From NCBI GenBank assembly GCA_032654645.1, contig JAULAW010000001.1, positions 1-64,000 on the forward strand: a stretch of DNA of 64,000 nt. The letters are read 5' to 3'. This document shows positions 44,030 through 51,889 of this stretch, piece after piece; the stretch's first letter is position 1; each line of letters begins with the position of its first letter. The translations under genes were made by a program, and so were the position numbers. The DNA is from CAITJF01 sp032654645. GTDB taxonomy: Bacteria; Pseudomonadota; Gammaproteobacteria; Burkholderiales; Gallionellaceae. The notes below the pieces were generated by a model. It was given only the letters and a program-made list of their open reading frames with translations. It was not told where the DNA came from and searched no databases.

Positions 44030-45568
44030 TCAATTATCCTTCGGCTTCCACACATGCATTTCTTGTACGATAAATTTTGCAAAAGGTTTGATATCTCCGC
44101 CTACGCTTGCTGCTTCAAGTGCATTCATATATTTGTCGCGGCTTTTCATCCGGATGATCGTCCACGGGTAACCGCCTGATGCGAGCATCGCGTTCATCAG
44201 GAATCGGCCAATTCGACCATTGCCATCAAAGTATGGGTGAATGAACACGAAGAGGTGATGCCCTAATACTGCACGCACAGCAGGTTCCGTTTCTTGTGCA
44301 ATAAGGTTGAACAGCGTCTCCATGGAGTCTGCCAGAGCCTCACGGGGGAGTGGGGTATGCATGGAGTTTCGAATGTAAACCGGACCACTTCGGTATCCGG
44401 CCAGTTGATGTGGCTCAACAATCCCCGCTGCGACGGAAGGAGCAAACAACTCTCCATACCACTGATGATGCGCCCTTCTTGCGACCTCCCCTGGATTCTC
44501 TCCGGACAGGATTGCAGCAAGGCTGGTTTTGGCAGCCTGAAATGCCTGAAAATAACCACGGGCTGCCAGCGCGTCACGGTCACCTTTATCTTGCTCATCG
44601 TCGTCAGGATTCCAGTTGCCCTTTGCGACTCGTTCAATCAATTCATCGTTGACCTGGTAACCTTCGATTGAGAGCGAGTTGTAAGCATCCGCCACATATC
44701 GTTCGCCAACTTGGGTCAGGTAGTTATCTGGCGTTTTTGGTAATCCTGGTGCCGATGGGAACACTGATAAAACGTCGTCGCGCCAGCCAGCCCACATCGA
44801 CTGGATACGCATGGCATAAGGCGATCTCTCCCGACTATTCCCCAAGGTTGGTTTCTGGGCCTCAAAGGGGTTGGATTCGCGTACATTGTGTTTCGCACGT
44901 TTCATCGTTTCAATGATGCGATCAGAGTCCGCATAGCGCCCCATGAACCGCAATGCACCGGCCAACCGCCCTGCAGCAGACGGCATTCCTTCTCCAGCCA
45001 ACAAGACTGCCAGCAAATCGCCAGGGTCACGGATCAGGCCCAAGGCGATTTCGGCTTCCCGAGGATTGTTTTTGAAAAACAGTGGCCCGACGCGGCACAA
45101 CGCTTCCGCCAATGGGATGGCCTGCAAACCGTTCAGCTCGATCCGGTTTTTTGGTACACTTTTCTCATCCGTGTAGAGCAACACCGATGTATCGTGTGGC
45201 AACTTGAGGATAGATGTCCCTCCCTCTTTGGTAATCACCGTAATTTGGCGTGGAACAACCGTGCAGTGTGTATGCAACAGGATGGATGCCTCTACGTTCA
45301 GGCAGTATCGCTTACCGAAGCGCTTGCCCAGGTAACCAGAGAGAAAAGACCAGAAACTCGCATACCAGGCAGTACTATCTCCCTCGCCATCCTTTGGGTT
45401 GGAGCAGACATACCAGCCCTTCATCACCTGGCGCAAGAAACCTTCTTCTACCAGTATGGCTCGATGCGGCTCCTTCAAGTCTTGCGACTCGATGACGCCG
45501 CTGTGTGTGTCCTGTAACTTCTTGAGCGCTTTCAGCGCTTCAGCGAGTTTCTCATTGGGCCTAGCCAT
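44030..45568 (-). CDS. AbiEi-like winged-helix / Fic fusion protein, copy 1
   Basis: 512 residues. Residues about 10-60 (KLQDTHSGVIESQDLKE, then GFLRQVMKGWYVCSNP) resemble the N-terminal winged helix of AbiEi-type antitoxins. A Fic domain follows with HPYFDGNGRIGR at about 444-455, matching HPFx(D/E)GNGRxxR needed for AMP transfer. An inhibitory-helix motif SLSIEG ((S/T)xxxE(G/N)) lies near residue 298 upstream of the Fic core, so it is a class II-like self-inhibited Fic. Three ATAACA-type direct repeats lie just upstream and may be its operator. A near-identical copy is at 49599. Confidence 0.9.
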   Translation of the reverse strand: MARPNEKLAEALKALKKLQDTHSGVIESQDLKEPHRAILVEEGFLRQVMKGWYVCSNPKDGEGDSTAWYASFWSFLSGYLGKRFGKRYCLNVEASILLHTHCTVVPRQITVITKEGGTSILKLPHDTSVLLYTDEKSVPKNRIELNGLQAIPLAEALCRVGPLFFKNNPREAEIALGLIRDPGDLLAVLLAGEGMPSAAGRLAGALRFMGRYADSDRIIETMKRAKHNVRESNPFEAQKPTLGNSRERSPYAMRIQSMWAGWRDDVLSVFPSAPGLPKTPDNYLTQVGERYVADAYNSLSIEGYQVNDELIERVAKGNWNPDDDEQDKGDRDALAARGYFQAFQAAKTSLAAILSGENPGEVARRAHHQWYGELFAPSVAAGIVEPHQLAGYRSGPVYIRNSMHTPLPREALADSMETLFNLIAQETEPAVRAVLGHHLFVFIHPYFDGNGRIGRFLMNAMLASGGYPWTIIRMKSRDKYMNALEAASVGGDIKPFAKFIVQEMHVWKPKDN

Positions 45569-45601
45569 ATTTATCAGCTTTGTTTTTAACGATTATAAAG
45601 G

Positions 45602-45676
45602 CTATGTTATTGCCATTTAATAAACTTTGTTATTGCCTATTTGATGAGTTATGTTATCCATGCTAATACTAGCATA
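45602..45676. promoter_or_regulatory. iteron-like operator upstream of fic copy 1
   Basis: CTATGTTATTGCC, CTTTGTTATTGCC and TTATGTTATCC recur 23 and 24 bp apart, followed by the inverted repeat ATGCTA-ATAC-TAGCAT. The same array precedes fic copy 2. Confidence 0.6.
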
Positions 45677-46045
45677 ACTACATAATATAATTAATCTATT
45701 ATAATTATAATCAAGCAGAGTTTTCCATATTAATTGCTTCAAATCGGTGCCGATCAATAAGATAAACATAAATGAAGGTGTCGCAGGTTTTTAGCGCAGT
45801 ACGTTGGTGGCGGCAAGGCGTGCAGAAGAAACAAGCGGCGTTCTGGACTGAGGGGTAGAGTTGGGATGCCGCGCCGGAAAAGGCCGACACATCACTGGTG
45901 CTAACCCGCCCGTTTTTTAGCGTGGATCATGGGTCACGTCGGCGACATTGGTGAGTCCGTTGCCACGGACATCCCGTTTGAAAGAGTGAATACAACGACG
46001 TACCCGAACCGGCACTGCATCCCGATTAAGATGATGGAGGATGCC
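45677..46045. other. gene-free accessory DNA
   Basis: AT-rich to about 45780, then GC-richer transposon-scar-like DNA including TGGGTCACGTCGGCGAC (45929), which resembles the inverted repeats at 49471-49618. No gene supported. Confidence 0.5.
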
Positions 46046-46135
46046 ATGGCAAAGCGCAAGCAAAGCAAACTGGAGTTGACCCACCCGAATGCTGCGGGGA
46101 TCGATATCGGTTCGCGGATGGTTCTCGCGTCGTAG
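46046..46135 (+). pseudogene. IS110-family transposase, N-terminal stub
   Basis: MAKRKQSKLELTHPNAAGID followed by IGSRM matches the start of IS110 (DEDD) transposases, including the first Asp of the catalytic set. It stops after 29 codons. Confidence 0.7.
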
Positions 46136-46898
46136 TGGATGCGCTCGGAAAGCCCGTCGGTGGTCAGATAGGTCTGGCTCATATCAATGCTCCTTTAGTT
46201 GGTTGATGAACACGCCCGCGATGAAAACTTCATGGACGTGCAACCAAAATAGCAGATAAAAAATGCGATTTTTTTGCGGGAAAAACGAAACCGGAAGATC
46301 GGATTTGGCGGTATCACAGAACATCTGTGATTTTTTAAAACTTCAGAACAGGAACAGCTACAGGATCGCGGCGGCCATGTGCGGCCAGCATGCTTTATGG
46401 GGAATATTCTTGAGTCGGGCGGGTTCGGAAGGGAAGCTCTTACACTATTTTTGGGAGCAATAAAATCGTCACAAAAAAACAAAAGTAGTCACGAGAGCAG
46501 ATGTCAGAAACAGACAAAAAGCCTGCGCGGGATTGTTTCTGGGCACAAGGCACGAATGGGCACAGAGCTGAATCCAAATCATTTTTTTCTGCGTTTTGGG
46601 CACGAGAAGCAGTATTCGGTGACGTGTGCTGCTTTCTTCGTTTTCGACAAATCAAAAAGCAGTATTCAAAAACAGCAGCAGTATTCAAACAGGGGTTATT
46701 TGCCAGCTTTGAAATTTGCCTTTGGGCACGAAATGGGCACATTTTGGGCACATTTTGGGCACGGAGCAGATTTTTGGCCGAAAAATTTTGATTTCAGCGA
46801 GGGGAAAAGAGGGTGAACTGAGTTGATGCGAATGCATGAGAAGCAATAAACACGCGCTTCTCGGAGGTATTGTGAAAACGAAAGAAGATCAAATTTTC
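46136..46898. other. gene-free stretch with recurring GGGCAC motifs
   Basis: Overlapping open frames here (for example 46379-46816) have low-quality composition and no family resemblance. GGGCAC recurs at least four times at 46724-46763 (TTTTGGGCACATTTTGGGCAC) and again near 46540-46570. I see no gene. Confidence 0.5.
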
Positions 46899-46945
46899 TG
46901 GTGGGCGGTAGGTGTTTCGAACACCTGACCCCTGCCGTGTGAAAG
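46899..46945 (-). other. 3' half of tRNA-Val(CAC), attachment-site scar
   Basis: On the reverse strand: TTCACAC (anticodon loop, CAC), GGCAG, GGGTC, AGGTG-TTCGAAA-CACCT (T arm), ACCGCCC, A, CCA. The match to a tRNA stops exactly at the anticodon loop and no 5' half follows, the signature left by tyrosine-integrase elements that use tRNA genes as attB. Confidence 0.85.
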
Positions 46946-47427
46946 CAAAAAATTGCTGCGCATGTACAGCGATTTCAACAGACTACACTTGACGCAAATA
47001 GGTGCGTATTTAATAGAATCAATCAGTTATAAATTTTCAAACATATACAAACTGTGACACTTCTTGCCGACTAAAGTCATTTACTTTGCGAATCTGTCAC
47101 ATAACCCTCTCAAAAAAACATATCACAAAACCGACATCTGCTTCATTTTAGGCACCATGTTTCTGCGCAATGCAATAAACTAACAAACGGCATTACTGCA
47201 TATCGGGAGCCATTGCTGCAAGTTGGTTTGTAGACTATTTGATGGGTCAACCCAACGTCGGTACATGGGGCAAAAGCGCATCGGCGGTGCGAATTCCGGT
47301 TCAAACTGGACACGCATTCCACGGCAAACTGGGCACTGATTCCACGGCAAACTGGACAGGTAAAATAGTGATGTAGCGGTACGCGGGATAACCGTGGCAC
47401 CCTCGGGGATTTTTACCGGGGAGCCAC
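46946..47427. repeat. spacer with IS21-like end repeats and inverted repeat copies
   Basis: Contains the second TCTGCTTCATTTTAGGC repeat (47112-47176) and TGGGTCAACCCAACGTCGGT (47242), which is found inverted near 49485-49515. Three 23-bp tandem units follow (TTCC...CAAACTGG.CA, 47294-47371) that look like an IS21-family end. No gene. Confidence 0.6.
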
Positions 47428-47799
47428 ATGGCCAACAACAGGTTACCCATGCGCAAGATCACAGAAACACTCCGGCTGCATTTCGAATGCGGACGGCTCC
47501 CACCGGGATATTTCCCGCGCCATCAGCACGTCGCCGACCACGGTTTGCGATTGATCTTCGCCGCGCCAAGGCAGCTACTGAGCTATCCGCTATCTGCGGG
47601 CAACTTTGGTGATTGTAAACCTCTGGGCGAAGGCGTTTCGGAACTGCGGGTGGATATTGGAACCGGTTACCGTGTGTATTACGGAAAACACGGGCAGTCG
47701 CTGATAATTTTGTTGTGCGGGGGCGACAAAGGATCGCAGCCGGCCGACATCACACGTGCCAAGGCTTATTGGGCGAACTGGAAACGGAGGAATTCATGA
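47428..47799 (+). pseudogene. chimeric ORF: IstA N-terminus fused to HigB-type toxin C-terminus
   Basis: Residues 1-22 (MANNRLPMRKITETLRLHF...) are the start of an IS21 IstA. After frame slips the ORF enters a HigB/RelE-like toxin at about residue 58 (AGNFGDCKPLGEGVSELRVD, then GYRVYYGKHG and LLCGGDKGSQ). The first third of the toxin is missing, so it is probably inactive. The TGA overlaps the antitoxin ATG. Confidence 0.78.
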
Positions 47800-48118
47800 A
47801 AAAGGTGTTGAATGGATCGGTGTCTCACACTGAAGAAGCCATCAGGGAGTTGCGTGCTGATCGGCAGTTTGCTATCGAGTATTTGAAGGCAGCGCTGGAG
47901 GAGCTGGAAATCGCGCGGCGGGTCTTTTGGCCCTGCGTGATGTGGACGAAGCTTACGGTGGCTTGGGGGCCGTTGCGACGCAGGCCGGTATCAGCCGGGA
48001 GGCGCTTTACCGCTCGTTGTCCCCGAAGGGTAATCCGACCTTGAAGACGCTGCTGGCGGTGTTGAAGTCTGTGGGGATGCGACTGTCGGTCGAGCCGGAA
48101 AATCACGCTCACGTGTAA
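47796..48118 (+). pseudogene. HigA-type antitoxin, frameshifted
   Basis: The N-terminal frame (MKKVLNGSVSHTEEAI..., EYLKAALEELEIARRVF) and the C-terminal frame from 47927 (LALRDVDEAYGGLGAVATQA, then GISREALYRSLSPKGNPTL) together make a complete HigA-family HTH antitoxin. One T is missing in the T run at 47924-47927. Confidence 0.85.
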
Positions 48119-48277
48119 AAAACTTGGATATAACCTGGCAGCCTGTCTGGCTTCTCGTTAATTTCAACAACAACTTGGACTTGCCGAGCGTATCTGGTCG
48201 TAATTTCATAAATTGTATTTTCAGCTTTTCATCAAATAGTTTTTTAGCCGCTCAAGAACGGTCATTTCCATCGTAAC

Positions 48278-48481
48278 TCACTTCATTGCCGCTCCAAACC
48301 ACCCCGCCAACACAAACATTCGCTTCAAATTCCAAGCCATCGCGACCAGATAAACTCGCCTTTGACGTTCTCCAACCCGCGCAGCGAGAATTGACTGAAT
48401 CCCAGTATCGCCTTGATGGTAAGCGTCCAACCGTTCCACATTGAACCGAGATAGTAGATGTAGGAGCATAGTGTCCACCAA
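48278..48481 (-). pseudogene. transposase C-terminal remnant
   Basis: LAARVGERQRRVYLVAMAWN followed by LKRMFVLAG is the usual end of an IS5/IS1182-type transposase (A-x-NLKR near the C-terminus). No catalytic residues remain. The rest of 48119-48638 shows no gene. Confidence 0.45.
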
Positions 48482-48638
48482 TTATTAGTTGACACTACCA
48501 TGACTACCGTTCTGCCAGCAACGTACATCAAAGCACTTCGATTTCAGCAAAATCCACTAGCTCAACTGGCTTGAACCAAATATTGAAATGTGAGCACGTT
48601 CGGTGCACAATGTCGCCATCACACTTTGGGAGTCTCAC

Positions 48639-48920
48639 ATGGAAACCTCGATACTCAAGGAAAGCCGCTTAAATATACGTTGCGATAGCCACACGCGTCA
48701 GCTATTGGATAAGGCAGCCAGTTATGTACATGTCAGTATTTCTGAATTTGTTCTGTCGCATGCATTGGCATCCGCCGAGCGTGTGGTACAGGAACATGAA
48801 TCAATCACATTGAAACCCAAAGACTTTGAGGCGTTCTTAGCGGCGCTGGATGCACCGTCCAAACCTAATGCAGCACTGAAGCGCGCTTTTAAACGTCACG
48901 CCGACAAAGTTCACCGTTGA
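48639..48920 (+). CDS. TacA-type (DUF1778) antitoxin
   Basis: 93 residues. Ribbon-helix-helix N-terminus (RLNIRCDSHTRQLLDKAASY), then SISEFVLSHALASAERVV, and a toxin-binding C-terminal tail. Pairs with the GNAT toxin whose ATG overlaps its TGA (TGATG). It should bind and silence the toxin and repress the operon. Confidence 0.9.
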   Translation: METSILKESRLNIRCDSHTRQLLDKAASYVHVSISEFVLSHALASAERVVQEHESITLKPKDFEAFLAALDAPSKPNAALKRAFKRHADKVHR

Positions 48921-49417
48921 TGCAATATCACATCAGGTCGCTTGATGCGCTCATTAATACCACGAGTTTTAAGTGTGGCCACGAGCCTTTGGATGAATAC
49001 ATCTGTCGCTATGCATCACAAGATGTGCGCAGAAATGTTGCCAGAGTTTTTGTTGCCACTCCAGAGCATGATCCACATCAACTGTCTGGATTTTTCACTC
49101 TTAGCGCGGGAAGCGTGAGCTGTTCAAGCCTTCCTTCATCATTAGCACGGAAACTCCCCCGCTATCCGGTACCAGTTGCACTGATTGGTCGGCTGGCAGT
49201 CGACAAAAAACTCCAAGGCAAGGGATTGGGTTCAATTCTACTTGCCGATGCCTGCCAAAAAGTTTCACAGGCCAGCACTGTTCTAGCTGTAGCCGGAATC
49301 ATCGTTGATGCAATAGATGACAAAGCCATCTCATTTTATGGGCATTTTGGATTTATCCCGCTGCAAGGGCAAAGAGATAAAATGTTGTTGCCAGCTTCTG
49401 TGTTTCTATCAAAATAG
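48920..49417 (+). CDS. TacT-type GNAT toxin
   Basis: 165 residues of the GNAT fold: acetyl-CoA loop LAVDKKLQGKGLGSILL and C-terminal FYGHFGFIPL. Toxins of this family acetylate the amino group of charged tRNAs and stop translation. Start chosen at the ATG coupled to the antitoxin stop. The pair looks intact, unlike the HigBA relic upstream. Confidence 0.9.
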   Translation: MQYHIRSLDALINTTSFKCGHEPLDEYICRYASQDVRRNVARVFVATPEHDPHQLSGFFTLSAGSVSCSSLPSSLARKLPRYPVPVALIGRLAVDKKLQGKGLGSILLADACQKVSQASTVLAVAGIIVDAIDDKAISFYGHFGFIPLQGQRDKMLLPASVFLSK

Positions 49418-49470
49418 TAGTTACTGAACGGGCACGCGTGTAGCTTTTTAACGACCGCTGTTACGTTGAT

Positions 49471-49618
49471 TGCTGTCGCCGACGCGAACATGACCCATGA
49501 ACCGACGTTGGGTTGACCCAGGTAAATAGTTCGCAAACCAAGATGTGGCATCATTATCTGATGTGCGGTACTGGGTCAGTGAAATCTCGGCAGGTGGGTC
49601 AAGTTCGCGTCGGCGACA
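49471..49618. repeat. 148-bp segment bounded by 23-bp inverted repeats
   Basis: GTCGCCGACGCGAACATGACCCA (49471) and its complement with one mismatch (ending GTCGGCGAC at 49618); the longest quoted arm is 23 bases in the window but the key parts are GTCGCCGACGCGAAC and TGACCCA. Inside lies CCGACGTTGGGTTGACCCA, inverted relative to 47242. The right arm overlaps the 3' end of fic copy 2. Confidence 0.7.
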
Positions 49619-51152
49619 ACACATGAGGCTTCCAAGCATGCATTTCTTGTACGATAAATTTTGCAAAAGGTTTGATGTCTCCACCTGCACTGGCCGTTTC
49701 AAGTGCATTCATATATTTGTCGCGGCTTTTCATCCGGATGATCGTCCACGGGTATCCACCTGATGCAAGCATCGCATTCATCAGGAATCGCCCGATTCGG
49801 CCATTGCCATCATAGTATGGATGAATGAACACGAAGAGGTGATGCCCTAATACTGCACGCACAGCAGGTTCCGTTTCTTGTGCAATAAGGTTGAACAGCA
49901 TCTCCATGGAGTCTGCCAGAGCCTCACGGGGGAGTGGGGTATGCATGGAGTTTCGAATATAAACCGGACCACTTCGGTATCCGGCCAGTTGATGTGGCTC
50001 AACAATCCCCGCTGCGACGGAAGGAGCAAACAATTCTCCATACCACTGATGATGCGCCCTTCTTGCGACCTCCCCTGGATTCTCTCCGGACAGGATTGCA
50101 GCAAGGCTGGTTTTGGCAGCCTGAAATGCCTGAAAATAACCACGGGCTGCCAGCGCGTCACGGTCACCTTTATCTTGCTCATCGTCGTCAGGATTCCAGT
50201 TGCCCTTTGCGACTCGTTCAATCAATTCATCGTTGACCTGGTAGCCTTCGATTGAGAGCGAGTTGTAAGCATCCGCCACATATCGTTCGCCAACTTGGGT
50301 CAGGTAGTTATCTGGCGTTTTTGGTAAACCTGGCGCCGATGGGAACACTGATAAAACGTCGACGCGCCAGCCAGCCCACATCGACTGGATACGCATGGCA
50401 TAAGGCGATCTCTCCCGGCTATTCCCCAAGGTTGGTTTCTGGGCCTCAAAGGGGTTGGATTCGCGTACATTGTGTTTCGCGTGTTTCATCGTTTCAATGA
50501 TGCGATCAGAGTCCGCATAGCGCCCCATGAACCGTAATGCACCGGCCAACCGCCCTGCAGCAGACGGCATTCCTTCTCCAGCCAACAAGACTGCCAGCAA
50601 ATCGCCAGGGTCACGGATCAGGCCCAAGGCGATTTCGGCTTCCCGAGGATTGTTTTTGAAAAACAGTGGCCCGACGCGGCACAACACCTCCGCCAATGGG
50701 ATGGCCTGCAAACCGTTCAGCTCGATCCGGTTTTTTGGTACGCTTTTCTCATCCGTGTAGAGCAACACCGATGTATCGTGTGGCAGCTTGAGGACAGATG
50801 TCCCTCCCTCTTTGGTAATCACCGTAATTTGGCGTGGAACAACCGTGCAGTGTGTATGCAATAGGATGGATGCCTCTACGTTCAGGCAATATCGCTTACC
50901 GAAGCGCTTGCCCAGATAACCAGAGAGAAAAGACCAGAAACTCGCATACCAGACGGTGCTATCTCCCTCGCCATCCCTTGGGTTGGAGCAGACATACCAG
51001 CCCTTCATCACTTGGCGCAAGAAACCTTCTTCTACCAGTAGGGCTCGATGCTGCTCCTTCAGGTCATGCGACTCGATGACGCCACCGTGTTTGCCCTGTA
51101 ACTTCTTGAGCGCTTTCAGTGCTTCAGCGAGTTTTTGATTGGGCTTAGCCAT
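49599..51152 (-). CDS. AbiEi-like winged-helix / Fic fusion protein, copy 2
   Basis: 517 residues, almost identical to the protein at 44030-45568 with scattered changes (for example QGKHGG for QDTHSG, and HPYYDGNGRIGR for HPYFDGNGRIGR). The Fic motif and the SLSIEG inhibitory motif are intact. The C-terminal residues (HVLSPTRT) come from the inverted repeat at 49596-49618 instead of the KDN end of copy 1. The duplication includes the upstream iteron array. Confidence 0.9.
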   Translation of the reverse strand: MAKPNQKLAEALKALKKLQGKHGGVIESHDLKEQHRALLVEEGFLRQVMKGWYVCSNPRDGEGDSTVWYASFWSFLSGYLGKRFGKRYCLNVEASILLHTHCTVVPRQITVITKEGGTSVLKLPHDTSVLLYTDEKSVPKNRIELNGLQAIPLAEVLCRVGPLFFKNNPREAEIALGLIRDPGDLLAVLLAGEGMPSAAGRLAGALRFMGRYADSDRIIETMKHAKHNVRESNPFEAQKPTLGNSRERSPYAMRIQSMWAGWRVDVLSVFPSAPGLPKTPDNYLTQVGERYVADAYNSLSIEGYQVNDELIERVAKGNWNPDDDEQDKGDRDALAARGYFQAFQAAKTSLAAILSGENPGEVARRAHHQWYGELFAPSVAAGIVEPHQLAGYRSGPVYIRNSMHTPLPREALADSMEMLFNLIAQETEPAVRAVLGHHLFVFIHPYYDGNGRIGRFLMNAMLASGGYPWTIIRMKSRDKYMNALETASAGGDIKPFAKFIVQEMHAWKPHVLSPTRT

Positions 51153-51184
51153 ATTTAGCAGCTTTGTTTTTGCAGGTTAAAAAA

Positions 51185-51262
51185 CTATGTTATTACCAAT
51201 TAGCAAACTTTGTTATTGTCTATTTGATGAACTATGTTATCCATGTAGATACTAGCATAACT
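51185..51262. promoter_or_regulatory. iteron-like operator upstream of fic copy 2
   Basis: CTATGTTATTACC, CTTTGTTATTGTC and CTATGTTATCC at 23-24 bp spacing, then ATACTAGCAT; the counterpart of the array at 45602. Confidence 0.6.
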
Positions 51263-51889
51263 ACATAATATAACTAGTTTATAATAGTTATAATCAAACA
51301 GTCTAAGCCATATTAATTGCTTCAAATCTGTGCCGATCAATATGATAAACATAAAATGAAGGTTGACACTTTTTTCAGGATAGCGTAGATTTCAACATGT
51401 GTCATGCTTCGCATGACATCGCGAGCATTGCGTAAAGTGCCTTATACGAACCCGTGGAAACACGGAAAATTTTTACAGCAGCACCATCCAAATTATACCG
51501 CCCGGCGCGGTTATCTGCTTTTTTCAGACGACTGGAGAAGTTCGTTTGCGTGTGCGTTTTTGCATCGCAATGAGAACTTTTCTGGTGGATGATTCCTCAT
51601 CGTCGACCTGCCTTCAATAAATTGCATCCAAATTATTTTGGTGCAAATTCCAGGATTAGTTCGTCCTCCGCTTTCGAAATTTTTTTATTACCTAAAATTT
51701 TTCGATTGGTGACGCGAATCTGACCCCAAACCCATAGCCTTCCACAGGCCAAATCCAAATCCTCTCTCCTGAGCTCCTGACGCAACCCACCTGCGGCTGA
51801 AATTTAAAACTGTATTGCGCATTCATTGATTGCGCTTACTTCTAGCTTGCGTGGGGGCGGAATTTATTCGTTAATTTTTGGAGATGACG
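51263..51889. other. leader region of the recombinase trio
   Basis: No gene supported. Contains the hairpin TGTCATG-CTTCG-CATGACA (51401-51419) and the related motifs CACCATCCAAATTATACC and GCATCCAAATTATTTTGGTGC. The site just before the ATG at 51890 is TTTTTGGAGATGACG. Recombination sites of the element may lie here (inference). Confidence 0.45.

Noticed and set aside
45602..45676. Replication-origin iterons
   Set aside because: No rep gene is adjacent and the same array sits upstream of each fic copy, so an operator is more likely.
46379..46816. Candidate 145-residue gene in the GGGCAC-rich stretch
   Set aside because: Two overlapping frames have equal claim, composition is odd, no ribosome site and no family resemblance.
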